A stretch of DNA of 64,000 nucleotides from Porphyromonas pogonae (GTDB taxonomy: Bacteria; Bacteroidota; Bacteroidia; Bacteroidales; Porphyromonadaceae), in assembly GCF_036320655.1 (NCBI RefSeq), contig NZ_CP143258.1:2828001-2892000 (forward strand), written 5' to 3'. Shown piece by piece: positions 1 to 8,698 of the stretch. How positions within the stretch are numbered: position 1 is the first letter of the stretch; every line of letters begins with the position of its first letter. The notes beneath the pieces were generated by a model. The model made no database searches. It saw only the letters and a program-made list of their open reading frames with translations, and was not told the origin of the DNA. Both the position numbers and the translations under genes were made by a program.

Positions 1-123
1 GCAGAAGGGCGTCCGCTAAACGAATTAAGTCCGGAGGAAGACTTTATAGTAGGAGCTCTTTTGGGCTATGATGTGTGTACTCAATGCAAGCGTTATTGCA
101 GAAGGAAAAAAGTGGCAAGCTGA
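1..123 (+). CDS. C-terminal fragment of a small conserved protein (DUF2023-like)
   Basis: An open frame enters from the left edge in frame 1 and stops at a TGA at 121-123, giving the last 40 residues of a protein. The text reads like a real protein: a [11 protein letters not shown] stretch, then GALLGYD, then a C-x-x-C-x-x-x-C cysteine cluster (CTQCKRYC) and a basic tail. From memory this resembles the C-terminus of the DUF2023 family, a small protein of about 120 residues known from Porphyromonas and relatives. That identification is recall, not a search. Its 3' end overlaps, tail to tail, the last 80 bp of the membrane protein gene on the other strand, which is unusual for two healthy genes. 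Confidence 0.5.
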   Translation, partial: AEGRPLNELSPEEDFIVGALLGYDVCTQCKRYCRRKKVAS

Positions 124-829
124 TCTCTCGGTTCTTGTATTGCTGAGACTGCTCGAAAAGAATCATAGTAGTATCCTTTTTGACATCTTCATCTTCTTCC
201 AAAATCCCAGAGAGATCCATAGACAAGATAAGATACAAGGCCAATCCATTGAATGCTATAATAAAGAACATACTCCACGAAAGCAGATTGATGCTTTTGA
301 CGATGGAACGATCCAGAGAAAAGCGATAAAATATAAGCCAACACAACACAATATGCAATGTAGCTACAGCCATGGATACCAGCCAAGTGAATCCCAATAA
401 AGTAATAAGCCACGCAAGTGGCATGGCTACGCTATACTCGCGCACCAATAAACCATACTCCCTTTCGGTCAGTGACAATGAGAGAATCCGTGAAAGTCTC
501 GAAACAGAGGCGACTAATACAATAATCCCCAACACATAGAATACTAAGAAAAGAACGCTGCGTAGATTCTCTGCATCCTTGTTCATCTTAAGACCAAAAT
601 TGAAGACCGGTTCCAGAACAAAACGGAGAACTAATACAATAAGGATAAATGAGTAGATACGTTTGCTTGTTTTGACCTCATCGACAAAAGAGATATCCTT
701 CATCTTCAAGAATAGTAATCCAGCAAACAAATCTTTGATCATAAGCCAATAGCCTTTGAGTTTATCCCTGGTCGCACGTAGCGACTCTACAAAGAATTCA
801 TTAACAATAAGCTTCTTATATCCCTCCAT
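44..829 (-). CDS. Multi-pass inner-membrane protein, function unknown
   Basis: A 261-residue protein with about five hydrophobic segments (roughly residues 60-77, 90-110, 132-152, 153-170 and 182-205) joined by short charged loops and followed by an acidic EEDEDVKKD segment. There is no signal peptide and no motif I can tie to a named family; it loosely resembles Yip1-type or other small Bacteroidales membrane proteins. The last 30 or so residues after the acidic segment look unlike a normal protein end and overlap the convergent gene at 1-123, so the original stop may have been lost or the frame shifted near the end. A very good Bacteroidetes promoter lies upstream at 963-993. Confidence 0.6.
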   Translation of the reverse strand: MEGYKKLIVNEFFVESLRATRDKLKGYWLMIKDLFAGLLFLKMKDISFVDEVKTSKRIYSFILIVLVLRFVLEPVFNFGLKMNKDAENLRSVLFLVFYVLGIIVLVASVSRLSRILSLSLTEREYGLLVREYSVAMPLAWLITLLGFTWLVSMAVATLHIVLCWLIFYRFSLDRSIVKSINLLSWSMFFIIAFNGLALYLILSMDLSGILEEDEDVKKDTTMILFEQSQQYKNREISLPLFSFCNNACIEYTHHSPKELLL

Positions 830-962
830 AAATAAATCTACAATTGATTAAAATCCCTGCCGAAGTCGTCCCAACTCATAATTACAGCTCTCCAAACAGA
901 ATTATGGGAGCACGTAAAAGGATTTGATTAATAAACAATAAGTCACAATAATTTATCAGCTA

Positions 963-993
963 CAAAAGTAATGATTTTACATTTACTGGCAAA
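963..993 (-). promoter_or_regulatory. Bacteroidetes-type promoter for the membrane protein gene
   Basis: Read on the minus strand, TTTG (993-990), a 19-bp spacer and TACTTTTG (970-963) match the TTTG-n19-TAnnTTTG consensus of the Bacteroidetes housekeeping sigma factor. This would start RNA near 957, leaving a leader of roughly 125 bases before the ATG at 829. An 8-bp inverted repeat (994-1001 with 1029-1036) lies immediately upstream and could be an operator or a relic hairpin. Nothing else is evident in 830-1150. Confidence 0.7.
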
Positions 994-1150
994 AGAGCCG
1001 ATTATGAGTATCGTGACGAATCAACCCTTCGGCTCTCGATCATAAGCATACATTATATATGTATAACGGTTGATCAGCATTGTTGATCAAAAAGTATATG
1101 TCACACCAATATAATTAAACATATTCATCCAACACACAATTATGCAGTAA

Positions 1151-1176
1151 AAAAGGGGGAGAGTAAGTCCCCCTTT
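1151..1176 (-). terminator. Terminator of the fimbrial operon
   Basis: On the minus strand AAAGGGGG, a 9-base loop and CCCCCTTTTTT form a GC-rich stem with a run of T. The left arm overlaps the TAA stop of the last fimbrial gene (stop at 1175-1177), so transcription ends right after the operon. Confidence 0.8.
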
Positions 1177-3475
1177 ATCTTCTCAAAATTACCCTTCCAT
1201 CATACTCCAAGTTCAGTAAACTTTTTGAAGAAATGTAATAATCCAGATAATCAAATTGTATAAACTCTACCAGAGCATTGGTTCGAATGTAGAATGTATA
1301 CTTACTCCATGTGTTATCGACGTAAGAGATGTCTGTGTTGGGATTAAAAGTACCGGGAACAATTTTCAACCTTGAGGGATCGTTGATGGTACCATAAGTT
1401 CCATAATATTCCGAATAAAAGGAGATCAGGCCCTCAATTTTGATAGAATGCCTTGGCAAAACTCTATTAGGATCATCAAGCCACTCTTGTACAGTCTTTG
1501 TATCCTCATTGTCATACGTTACTTTACCATACGTATTGGATACCGTTCTGAGATAATATAGGGTAAAAGGTTTACTTTTATCAATATCATCTTTGACAAT
1601 GATACGATAATGCCCCTTACCATCCAACATCTGTACTGAGATATTAGAATTAGCTCCTGTGTTATTATAAGAATAACGAATGTCTCCATCATAAGGGACA
1701 TTTTGCACTCCACCTACAGGACCATATTTCAATTGCCCCTGCACCATGCTATAATTTCCCAGTGTCACCTTATCATCCTTATAATAATCCGACATGAGAT
1801 TTATTGTCTCAAATGCATCATCATTATTTCTTATAAAATGAAGAGTTACTGTATTTCCTATTGATGGTGCATCCTTCACAGTATATTTATAAAAATATCT
1901 TTGATCTTTAACCTCCAATATCATTTGATCATTCTGTGTTAAATCCGGCGTAAGCTCCCTTGTTTCAATGTAGACCTCAAACGGAAAAGCTGTGGAAGGG
2001 ATTGTTTGAGGAACTTCAAAAGACAAAGACACTTTATTACCAGTATAACGTCCGTGACTCACCAATTCTGGTTTGAATGAGTAAGGAGGTCGCAAAAACA
2101 GTTTAACTTTACGAGTGATAATATTGTCCGTATTGGATAAATTGGGTCTAGCCACAAGATTCATATCAAAGAGCAGTGTCCTATCTTGGGGTATTTTCTT
2201 AAATTTTACAGACAATTTACCTTTCTTATCATCTATAGGATCAGGTGTCATAGACCATGATTGTATATATTCATTTGAAGTATCCCATGAAGGATAAGCT
2301 TTTACATTATTTATACCATGGGTATAAAACACCTCTGCTTCATAGGCCGACGTAGCAGATACATACACTCCACCAAGCTTGGAAAGAGAGAATACAGCAC
2401 TACCATCAGAGACAGATGGATAATTTGCCATCTCCACAGATGCAAAAAGATTGTTACCGGCAGGTTTAGATGCGGCTTCTTCCGGGGTCGCATACCCCTC
2501 GTTCAAAACAGATGACACCTTCACTTTGTAATGATGATTTCTAACTATATCATAAAGGGACGATATCCCTGTAGGTTCATCAAAATGCTTGAGTGCAACC
2601 TTGTAATACCCCATTCTTTTACCCTTATGCTGACCTTTAAAGAGTACAAACATAGGGCTATTGTCCGTATTATATCTTTCAAATACATCTATACCATTTA
2701 GGTAATCGGCAAAAGCCATCGGGCTTTTTTTTGACACATCAGCAGGGACTGTAGGGAGCTGAGGTACCAATGAAAATTCGTAAGAAAGATCTTCTTTAAA
2801 CACAAATGGGGCTACAGAGGCCTTATCATAAGCATTGTAAACAGTAAACCCTGAATAATTGAAATCAGGAGCTACGCACTCTACCGAAATTCGAGCATTG
2901 TTTCTAAGCAATTTAACAACTTTATTATTAAACTGAATTGGCTGCAAACTCGAGAACTCAACTTTTCTCCAAAACTCCAATTTAGAGGAAATCATACCAC
3001 CAATAAGTTGCCCCTCATCTTTCCCTTCCAAGAAATAATCTTGAGGGAAACCTGTCCAATCATGATTTGCAATAAAGTGTATATATCGTTTTTTGGAACT
3101 AGAAATTACATTTACAGAGAAATTCTTTACCACAGATATATAGTCACGTTTCATATCAGGGAGGTATGATTGGTTATCCATAGGCGATGTGCTATTGCCT
3201 CCTAATATAGCTTTGCGGCTGTAGAGGAACTGATGATTTTCATCGAACACCAATAATCTAAGATCTGTGATTTGATCTGGATTATCACCATTTGATTTCA
3301 ATTCACACATGCTCATCCCATCAGCGTAAGCCCCCAAATCAACTTGGAATGATGTCCCTTCTGGCAGAACTTGACATTTTTTCGCTTGCGATAATTCGTC
3401 CTGAGAATTACATCCTAACAAAATGCTGACAAACAAGCCATATAAGAAGAATAAAGTTATTTTTATAGATTTCAT
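1175..3475 (-). CDS. Large fimbrial accessory lipoprotein (last gene of operon, FimE/Mfa5 position)
   Basis: A 766-residue secreted protein. I chose the ATG at 3475 because it gives a clean lipoprotein signal (MKSIK, a hydrophobic core, then LLGC with Cys at 22); a longer frame to 3517 would bury this signal and overlap the previous gene. After the lipobox comes a segment with a DLRLLVFDENHQFLYSRK-like strand typical of the N-terminal fold of FimB/Mfa2-type and fimbrillin proteins, then several beta-rich domains. It begins four bases after the stop of the preceding gene and ends in the operon terminator. By position it corresponds to the accessory or tip component (FimE, Mfa5) of P. gingivalis fimbriae. 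I see no von Willebrand domain. The family link is by fold-like pattern and context. Confidence 0.7.
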   Translation of the reverse strand: MKSIKITLFFLYGLFVSILLGCNSQDELSQAKKCQVLPEGTSFQVDLGAYADGMSMCELKSNGDNPDQITDLRLLVFDENHQFLYSRKAILGGNSTSPMDNQSYLPDMKRDYISVVKNFSVNVISSSKKRYIHFIANHDWTGFPQDYFLEGKDEGQLIGGMISSKLEFWRKVEFSSLQPIQFNNKVVKLLRNNARISVECVAPDFNYSGFTVYNAYDKASVAPFVFKEDLSYEFSLVPQLPTVPADVSKKSPMAFADYLNGIDVFERYNTDNSPMFVLFKGQHKGKRMGYYKVALKHFDEPTGISSLYDIVRNHHYKVKVSSVLNEGYATPEEAASKPAGNNLFASVEMANYPSVSDGSAVFSLSKLGGVYVSATSAYEAEVFYTHGINNVKAYPSWDTSNEYIQSWSMTPDPIDDKKGKLSVKFKKIPQDRTLLFDMNLVARPNLSNTDNIITRKVKLFLRPPYSFKPELVSHGRYTGNKVSLSFEVPQTIPSTAFPFEVYIETRELTPDLTQNDQMILEVKDQRYFYKYTVKDAPSIGNTVTLHFIRNNDDAFETINLMSDYYKDDKVTLGNYSMVQGQLKYGPVGGVQNVPYDGDIRYSYNNTGANSNISVQMLDGKGHYRIIVKDDIDKSKPFTLYYLRTVSNTYGKVTYDNEDTKTVQEWLDDPNRVLPRHSIKIEGLISFYSEYYGTYGTINDPSRLKIVPGTFNPNTDISYVDNTWSKYTFYIRTNALVEFIQFDYLDYYISSKSLLNLEYDGRVILRR

Positions 3476-3479
3476 AGCA

Positions 3480-5966
3480 TCACTGATGTTTATAAGTATC
3501 AAATACACAACGCACATAGGGCTTCATCAGAATAGAAGTATTCGGGTAATATCCTAAAGTCCCATTATCAAGAGCTGTATTTGTAAGTCCGCTTTGTTTT
3601 TGAGCAGCAGTTCCCAAATACTTATTTGAAAATTTATAAGCAACACCCGTTTCTGCACTCCAATAAAATGCGCCCCATAAAAGGTTCTTCACAGCACTTG
3701 TAGGACTTGCCTGAATAGACTCTATGTATTCTAATTCAGCTGTTGTAGGAAGTCGCCAACGGCCTTTATATTTAAAGGTCTTATTAACCTTACGATATCC
3801 TCGCTGAATTTCATAATTGCCCGTACCGTTATTGTAGACTAATGTTTCAAGATATTCCTCATAAACACCGTCCATACCATATTCTCCTTCAAAATAGCTG
3901 GCACATCTATCAGCAGCGTATGTATAAGATGTATAATTAGGTTGATATTGATTTGAATAATTATAATTGTATTCTGACGGATCGTAATAAGGAGTAACAT
4001 CACTAAACCTATCGGAATAGGGTCCATAACCAGCTCCAAACTCACTATTGCCCCACCTCTTGTAGCCACCGGAATATTGGTAAACCGCAGAAGACATACC
4101 ATGCTGTGTTGCAACAATAAATTGAGGCGATATGATCTTATTAGCAATAAGATCGCTTTTTGTAGATCCATCACTATTAGTAGGATCACCGATCTTCTCA
4201 TTACCCACATTTACAACAGTGGTTATCTTATAAAACACATCATTGGTCTGTGGCTTATATTCACCGGTAACAGGATTCGGAGCAATAACACCTAATATAT
4301 CATGAAATCTAAAGTCTGCTCCTGAGACAGATGATGTGCCGCCTTTAAATCCCTCCGATTTCGTACCAGTTACATACTTAGGCGGATACTGTGTTACGTG
4401 TACTTGTTGAGATAGAGCCAGAGCCTCTTCGCCTGTAGGCATTACATGCTTTACAGTAAAATAAATATTAAAAGGGACATAATTTGTAGGAACAGAATGT
4501 TCTATTTTCAATATCTTACGGCTCAAAATACTTTCGTCATTAGTTATTTTAGTACCTCCAAAATTATTGGTGGAATGTTGACTATTATACACCCCATCCA
4601 CATATATTATCATTTTCTGTCCATCATCTATATATTTGATTAGTCTCCCATATTCGTCATAATATTCATATTCTGTTCTATCTATTTTTATTTCAACCGG
4701 TAAATTGGATAGGTATTCTATCTCTCTGTAATTCTGATTAGGCATAATAGGAAACAGCTCTTTGACTACCAGATAGTGAGCACTTTTGATATTTCCGTCA
4801 ATGTTTACATCAATCCAAGGCTGTACCGCTATCGAAGCGGAGAGGTCAATAGGCTCTTCTTCATCTTCTCCTCCGAGAATATTTACGGTACATACTATAT
4901 CATACAGATAATTTCTCTGCAAGCGATACAACCCGGCCTGCTCTTCTTTCGACATATCCGGCATTGGGAATCTATAATTGATAGGTATCCTATAATAATA
5001 AGGCTTAGGTGACAAACCACCTGAAGACAGATTTATCTTGAGCAATAAATAGGTTTCGGACTCAGGATTATTTGTCCAGTCATTTTCATAAGCATAGAAT
5101 GGAACTGAAGTAGAATAAAATAAGTTAGTAGTACTATTTTTGTCCGTATCATTTATTTTATCATGAAAAGCAATCATTTTCATAGGTCGATAAGCATCGG
5201 TTTTCCAGTCTGAGGATTGCATGTTATATAGAGCCGTCTGTAACAATGATGTCTTAGAAGCATAATGAACTAATTTCACTTCCGGGTCACCTACAATATT
5301 ATAAGTAACCTCTACTCCATTTTGTCTCGACTTCACATTGAAATTTTTGACCCGAAGTCTCACTTTTGCAGCAGCCCTCCTAAGCATAATATTATTGGGT
5401 ATAGTGTATTTATAACTATCACCCCATGTTATAGTGGATGTATCAACTTCTCCATCCATTAAAAACTTCATTTGTGCTATATCAGGAGTATTCAACTCAA
5501 CAGATTCTTGTACTAGAGATTTCAAACCATTATAATCAATTGATTGCGGTATGCTGATAGTATGATTTGCGACAATAACTAACCTAAGAGACTTTCCTTC
5601 AATCTGAGAGATTTTATCTCTTGAAACTATAGCTGTAATTACTGCGGACCGAGATTCGCCCGTCTTTTTTAAAAATTGTGGCTCCACATGCCAGTTGAGG
5701 GTACCGTCAGTATTAAAAAAGAAAACATCTATGTTTTCAATTTTGTCCTCATTAAGACTACTGTATTTATTGCCTGGTTCTGTTGCTCGGAGGCTACCTG
5801 ATCCGGCACTGTGATGACCTATAGTTCCCCCGATAGTAATATTTATCTCTATGGACTTAGCTCCGATAGGAGCTTCGAAGGGTTCCATATGATCATGATT
5901 CCTACAAGCACAAGTAAATATGCACACGAGTATTATCAGGGATAAACGAGTAAGAAGGTGTTTCAT
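3480..5966 (-). CDS. Fimbrial accessory/tip lipoprotein, FimD-like with C-terminal lectin-like module
   Basis: An 828-residue protein with a lipoprotein signal (lipobox TCAC, Cys at 21). An Arg-Ala pair at residues 60-61 (SLRATEP) lies where fimbrillins of this class are cut by an Arg-specific protease. The N-terminal half has the fimbrillin-like pattern (ENIDVFFFNTDGTLNW, then AAAKVRLRVKNF) and a YDIVCTVN strand. The C-terminal part contains WRLPTTAELEYIES, a W-G-A-F-Y-W-S-A-E segment and a final YVRCVFD. This is the layout of the paralogous Fib-succ/DUF1566-like, sulfatase-modifying or C-type-lectin-like modules often found at the end of Bacteroidales FimD-like tip proteins. It is the fourth gene of the operon, so it is probably part of the tip complex; ligand binding is inference. 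Confidence 0.7.
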   Translation of the reverse strand: MKHLLTRLSLIILVCIFTCACRNHDHMEPFEAPIGAKSIEINITIGGTIGHHSAGSGSLRATEPGNKYSSLNEDKIENIDVFFFNTDGTLNWHVEPQFLKKTGESRSAVITAIVSRDKISQIEGKSLRLVIVANHTISIPQSIDYNGLKSLVQESVELNTPDIAQMKFLMDGEVDTSTITWGDSYKYTIPNNIMLRRAAAKVRLRVKNFNVKSRQNGVEVTYNIVGDPEVKLVHYASKTSLLQTALYNMQSSDWKTDAYRPMKMIAFHDKINDTDKNSTTNLFYSTSVPFYAYENDWTNNPESETYLLLKINLSSGGLSPKPYYYRIPINYRFPMPDMSKEEQAGLYRLQRNYLYDIVCTVNILGGEDEEEPIDLSASIAVQPWIDVNIDGNIKSAHYLVVKELFPIMPNQNYREIEYLSNLPVEIKIDRTEYEYYDEYGRLIKYIDDGQKMIIYVDGVYNSQHSTNNFGGTKITNDESILSRKILKIEHSVPTNYVPFNIYFTVKHVMPTGEEALALSQQVHVTQYPPKYVTGTKSEGFKGGTSSVSGADFRFHDILGVIAPNPVTGEYKPQTNDVFYKITTVVNVGNEKIGDPTNSDGSTKSDLIANKIISPQFIVATQHGMSSAVYQYSGGYKRWGNSEFGAGYGPYSDRFSDVTPYYDPSEYNYNYSNQYQPNYTSYTYAADRCASYFEGEYGMDGVYEEYLETLVYNNGTGNYEIQRGYRKVNKTFKYKGRWRLPTTAELEYIESIQASPTSAVKNLLWGAFYWSAETGVAYKFSNKYLGTAAQKQSGLTNTALDNGTLGYYPNTSILMKPYVRCVFDTYKHQ

Positions 5967-6007
5967 TTTAACTATCTAATCAATCTCTTTGATAAAAAAT
6001 TTTCTTT

Positions 6008-7552
6008 TTATTCCACTTGTTTAAATACAAGTCTTCTAGTAGGACCTGACTCAATCCCATCAGCAGCAAGTTTAGATGACAATTGTATTTCTTTGCCATT
6101 TATGGTTATGTACAATTCCGTGAGTTTAGGTGTTCCGTCAAACGGTCTTAAAGGAACGACATAAAAGCAATACACCGTTTGATCATCAGCTATACCTCTA
6201 ACACCGGGCTTCTCATTGGCGGCAACATCCAGGTCACTATCTGGTAGAGGCTGAAGTACGAAATCTAATCCATTTGTTAAAGAAGCTTGCCAAATCCCTC
6301 CTTTAGGAGCTCTCATTCTGAATTTTATCTTAGCTTTGCTTTTCCCATTCAAAAGAATTGTTTTACCATCAGGCATCCACTGTCCATTTTCTGGAAATGA
6401 TACAAAAGCAGTATATTGAGGTTCGCCAAATACTATTTCCGAATCAATAAGATTCCATGGCAGGACTTGGAGCGTAACGTTTATTTGTCTAGCATCCGCT
6501 TTGACATGGACATTGAAATGATAATGAATATTGCGAATAACGTCGAAGTTTGGAGATTCAGAACTTACAGAAGCTGTCGCATATTCCAAATATGTCCCAT
6601 TATTAGGAGCATCGGTTACTATAGGAATAAGTTGCTCTCGTCCAGCGTGTGTGACCAATTTAAGATACACAATCCGATCCTGCCCAGTACTCCAAACCAC
6701 TCGGTCTGATAATGGGAACAGTTTTTCCGGAATATAAACCTTGGCTGTACGCTCTCCGTTTACCCCTATATCAGATAGTTGGAATGTAACAGGTATGCTC
6801 TTTGATTCATATACTGCTCCGGTATTCAACTGTTGCAAACTGTATTGAGAAGGGGCATTATAGCATAATGCACTTTTTATATCTTTTGCTCCTTCCCCTT
6901 TCAATGTCAAAGATATTTTGGCACACGCACGTACTAACCCTACTTTATCATCCACGTCTTGAATTCTAAGTACCCCTTTACCGAAACGGCTGACCGGTGC
7001 AAAAGGCTCATTTAGAGCAGATCTTGCAGGTCTGAAGACAAAAGGTGTAATATCTGAACCGTCCCCAATCAATTGATTGTAATAAACACGCGCCATGGGC
7101 AAAGCAAATCCATTATTGGCGGTCTCGTTATGTTCGAAATAATGGGTTTTATTCAGATAATCGTATACCTGTGAACGCGTTACAAGATTTTCCAAATCAC
7201 TCAATGGCACATTAGCGATAAAGATTATATCGTTATACCCTTTGATTACCTTAACTTTGAAGTCTAGCTGAGACAATGGGATAGCTGTCGGATTTGAAGT
7301 AAGAGCATCTTGCGCCTCTACATGTTCAAAAGCGAATCTGTCATTACGTCCCGTAGGGAATACAATCATAGCTAATGAGGTTACCCAATCCTCATGATCT
7401 ACATTATCGGTATTAATTGAAGTGAATGATTGGCTACGAAACTGTGCATGCATAATAGTTTCTTCAGCATTCAACGATTTATCCAAGTTATCCATCGTAC
7501 ATGAAGAAAATAAGCAACAAAAACAAGCAATCAATATAATATATCTATTCAT
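6008..7552 (-). CDS. Fimbrillin-family accessory lipoprotein (FimC/Mfa3 position)
   Basis: A 514-residue protein with a lipoprotein signal (FSSC, Cys at 18). After it, an Arg-containing stretch around residue 39 (HAQFRSQSF) could be a proteolytic maturation site. The N-terminal domain has the fimbrillin pattern (WVTSLAMIVFPTGRN, VIKGYNDIIFIANVP, then RACAKISLTLKG). The middle carries an IRNIHYHFNVHVKA strand followed by the W-x-hydrophobic motif VLPWNLID that recurs near the end of fimbrillin N-domains. The third gene of the operon, 50 bp after the anchor gene and 41 bp before the FimD-like gene. In P. gingivalis the gene in this slot encodes an accessory subunit needed to assemble the tip. 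The family assignment is solid; the exact role is inferred from order. Confidence 0.7.
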   Translation of the reverse strand: MNRYIILIACFCCLFSSCTMDNLDKSLNAEETIMHAQFRSQSFTSINTDNVDHEDWVTSLAMIVFPTGRNDRFAFEHVEAQDALTSNPTAIPLSQLDFKVKVIKGYNDIIFIANVPLSDLENLVTRSQVYDYLNKTHYFEHNETANNGFALPMARVYYNQLIGDGSDITPFVFRPARSALNEPFAPVSRFGKGVLRIQDVDDKVGLVRACAKISLTLKGEGAKDIKSALCYNAPSQYSLQQLNTGAVYESKSIPVTFQLSDIGVNGERTAKVYIPEKLFPLSDRVVWSTGQDRIVYLKLVTHAGREQLIPIVTDAPNNGTYLEYATASVSSESPNFDVIRNIHYHFNVHVKADARQINVTLQVLPWNLIDSEIVFGEPQYTAFVSFPENGQWMPDGKTILLNGKSKAKIKFRMRAPKGGIWQASLTNGLDFVLQPLPDSDLDVAANEKPGVRGIADDQTVYCFYVVPLRPFDGTPKLTELYITINGKEIQLSSKLAADGIESGPTRRLVFKQVE

Positions 7553-7602
7553 AGATTCTTAATATTTCAAGAAATAAAAGATAAAATACCTCAATAAAAA
7601 CA

Positions 7603-8556
7603 CTATTCTCCAAACACAACATCGTAGCTATGTACTAACCAATCATTAATCCATAATTGCGATGCCTGATATAATTCAGGACAATCACATTTACGTACTT
7701 TTAATTTCACATCAAAGTCGTTAAGGCAACGAAGATTGATATTCTCGGTGCTCGGGCTCAATAAAATAGCCCCTACAAGATCCTCCATAAAAATCACTTT
7801 TCCGGTATTTTTATTTTTTACAGTAAGTATACTGTTCCTGCCACTTTCCAACTTGAGAGTAGAGAATCGGGCTACAGCATCCCCCGTCTCTGTATATCGC
7901 ATGATTGTAGGATAATGCACTACTTTATCAGGCATTACAGCTCCGCAAACCGTGTATGATGTATTATTAGAACTAAGCTCTATTATATAATCCTTAGGTG
8001 TCAAAAGGCCTGTCACAGTCACACAAATCCGGTTAGTTATCTCTCGTATATTTGCTTGGGTATGTACAAAAAACATCTCTTCATTATCTCCCACCTGCAC
8101 AGTAGGTGTACTTCCTACATATACCTGATGGCTATCCAAGGTCACAGCACTTTTTTGGTCTTTCTTTAGAGCTAACAGTAAATCAGCCTTAGTGCTTTTA
8201 CCGACAATAAGCTGTTGGGTTCTAAAGTGATTGTCTACATTTGCCCACACTACAAAAGAGTAGTACCCTTTTCTAACCAAAGGGAATAGTATTTCATGAT
8301 CTTTACTCAATAGAGGGGCTTCAACATCAACAGTACTCACATATCTATCATTCTCATCAAAGGCATATATTTGGAGTTTCTTCACACTAGGGTACAATGG
8401 CTGACTGGCACATTCCGTCTGTTCATATACATGGATGTAGACTCCGATAGGACAAGATTTTAAATTGTCGTATATCATTCTGTCACACGATAATATACCA
8501 ACACCTAGTAGAAGTAATCCTATAATAGAAGCATATATTTTTGAGATGCGATTCAT
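7603..8556 (-). CDS. Fimbrial anchor/length-control lipoprotein, FimB/Mfa2 family
   Basis: A 317-residue lipoprotein (lipobox ILSC, Cys at 24) with the hallmark start of the FimB/Mfa2 family: a DNLKSCPIGVYIHVYEQ segment about ten residues after the acylated Cys, then VKKLQIYAFDENDRYV and a GYYSFVVWANV strand. Proteins of this family anchor the fimbria in the outer membrane and limit its length. The length matches FimB (about 300 residues) and Mfa2 (about 324). The gene follows the major subunit gene after a 142-bp gap that holds a strong hairpin, which would let the anchor be made in much smaller amounts than the major subunit. The C-terminus (WINDWLVHSYDVVFGE) ends with the usual W-x-hydrophobic strand. 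Confidence 0.85.
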   Translation of the reverse strand: MNRISKIYASIIGLLLLGVGILSCDRMIYDNLKSCPIGVYIHVYEQTECASQPLYPSVKKLQIYAFDENDRYVSTVDVEAPLLSKDHEILFPLVRKGYYSFVVWANVDNHFRTQQLIVGKSTKADLLLALKKDQKSAVTLDSHQVYVGSTPTVQVGDNEEMFFVHTQANIREITNRICVTVTGLLTPKDYIIELSSNNTSYTVCGAVMPDKVVHYPTIMRYTETGDAVARFSTLKLESGRNSILTVKNKNTGKVIFMEDLVGAILLSPSTENINLRCLNDFDVKLKVRKCDCPELYQASQLWINDWLVHSYDVVFGE

Positions 8557-8597
8557 TTGTAATACCGTTTTATTTAATAACTTATTGACACATAGGT

Positions 8598-8653
8598 AGA
8601 GAAGCGAAGCATATAGCTACCTGCTCATAAGGCGCCATGCACCTCACTTCTCT
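8598..8653 (-). promoter_or_regulatory. Hairpin between major subunit and anchor genes (possible attenuator)
   Basis: Arms 8598-8607 and 8644-8653 pair at 9 of 10 positions around a loop that contains the palindrome GGCGCC (8631-8636). It lies in the 142-bp gap after the major fimbrillin. No long T run follows on the minus strand, so partial termination or RNA processing and stabilisation is more likely than a full stop. Either would set the ratio of shaft subunit to anchor. Confidence 0.5.
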
Positions 8654-8698
8654 TCTTTACACGACAGGATTTAGATAATCCCTAATATTGATAAAAGA

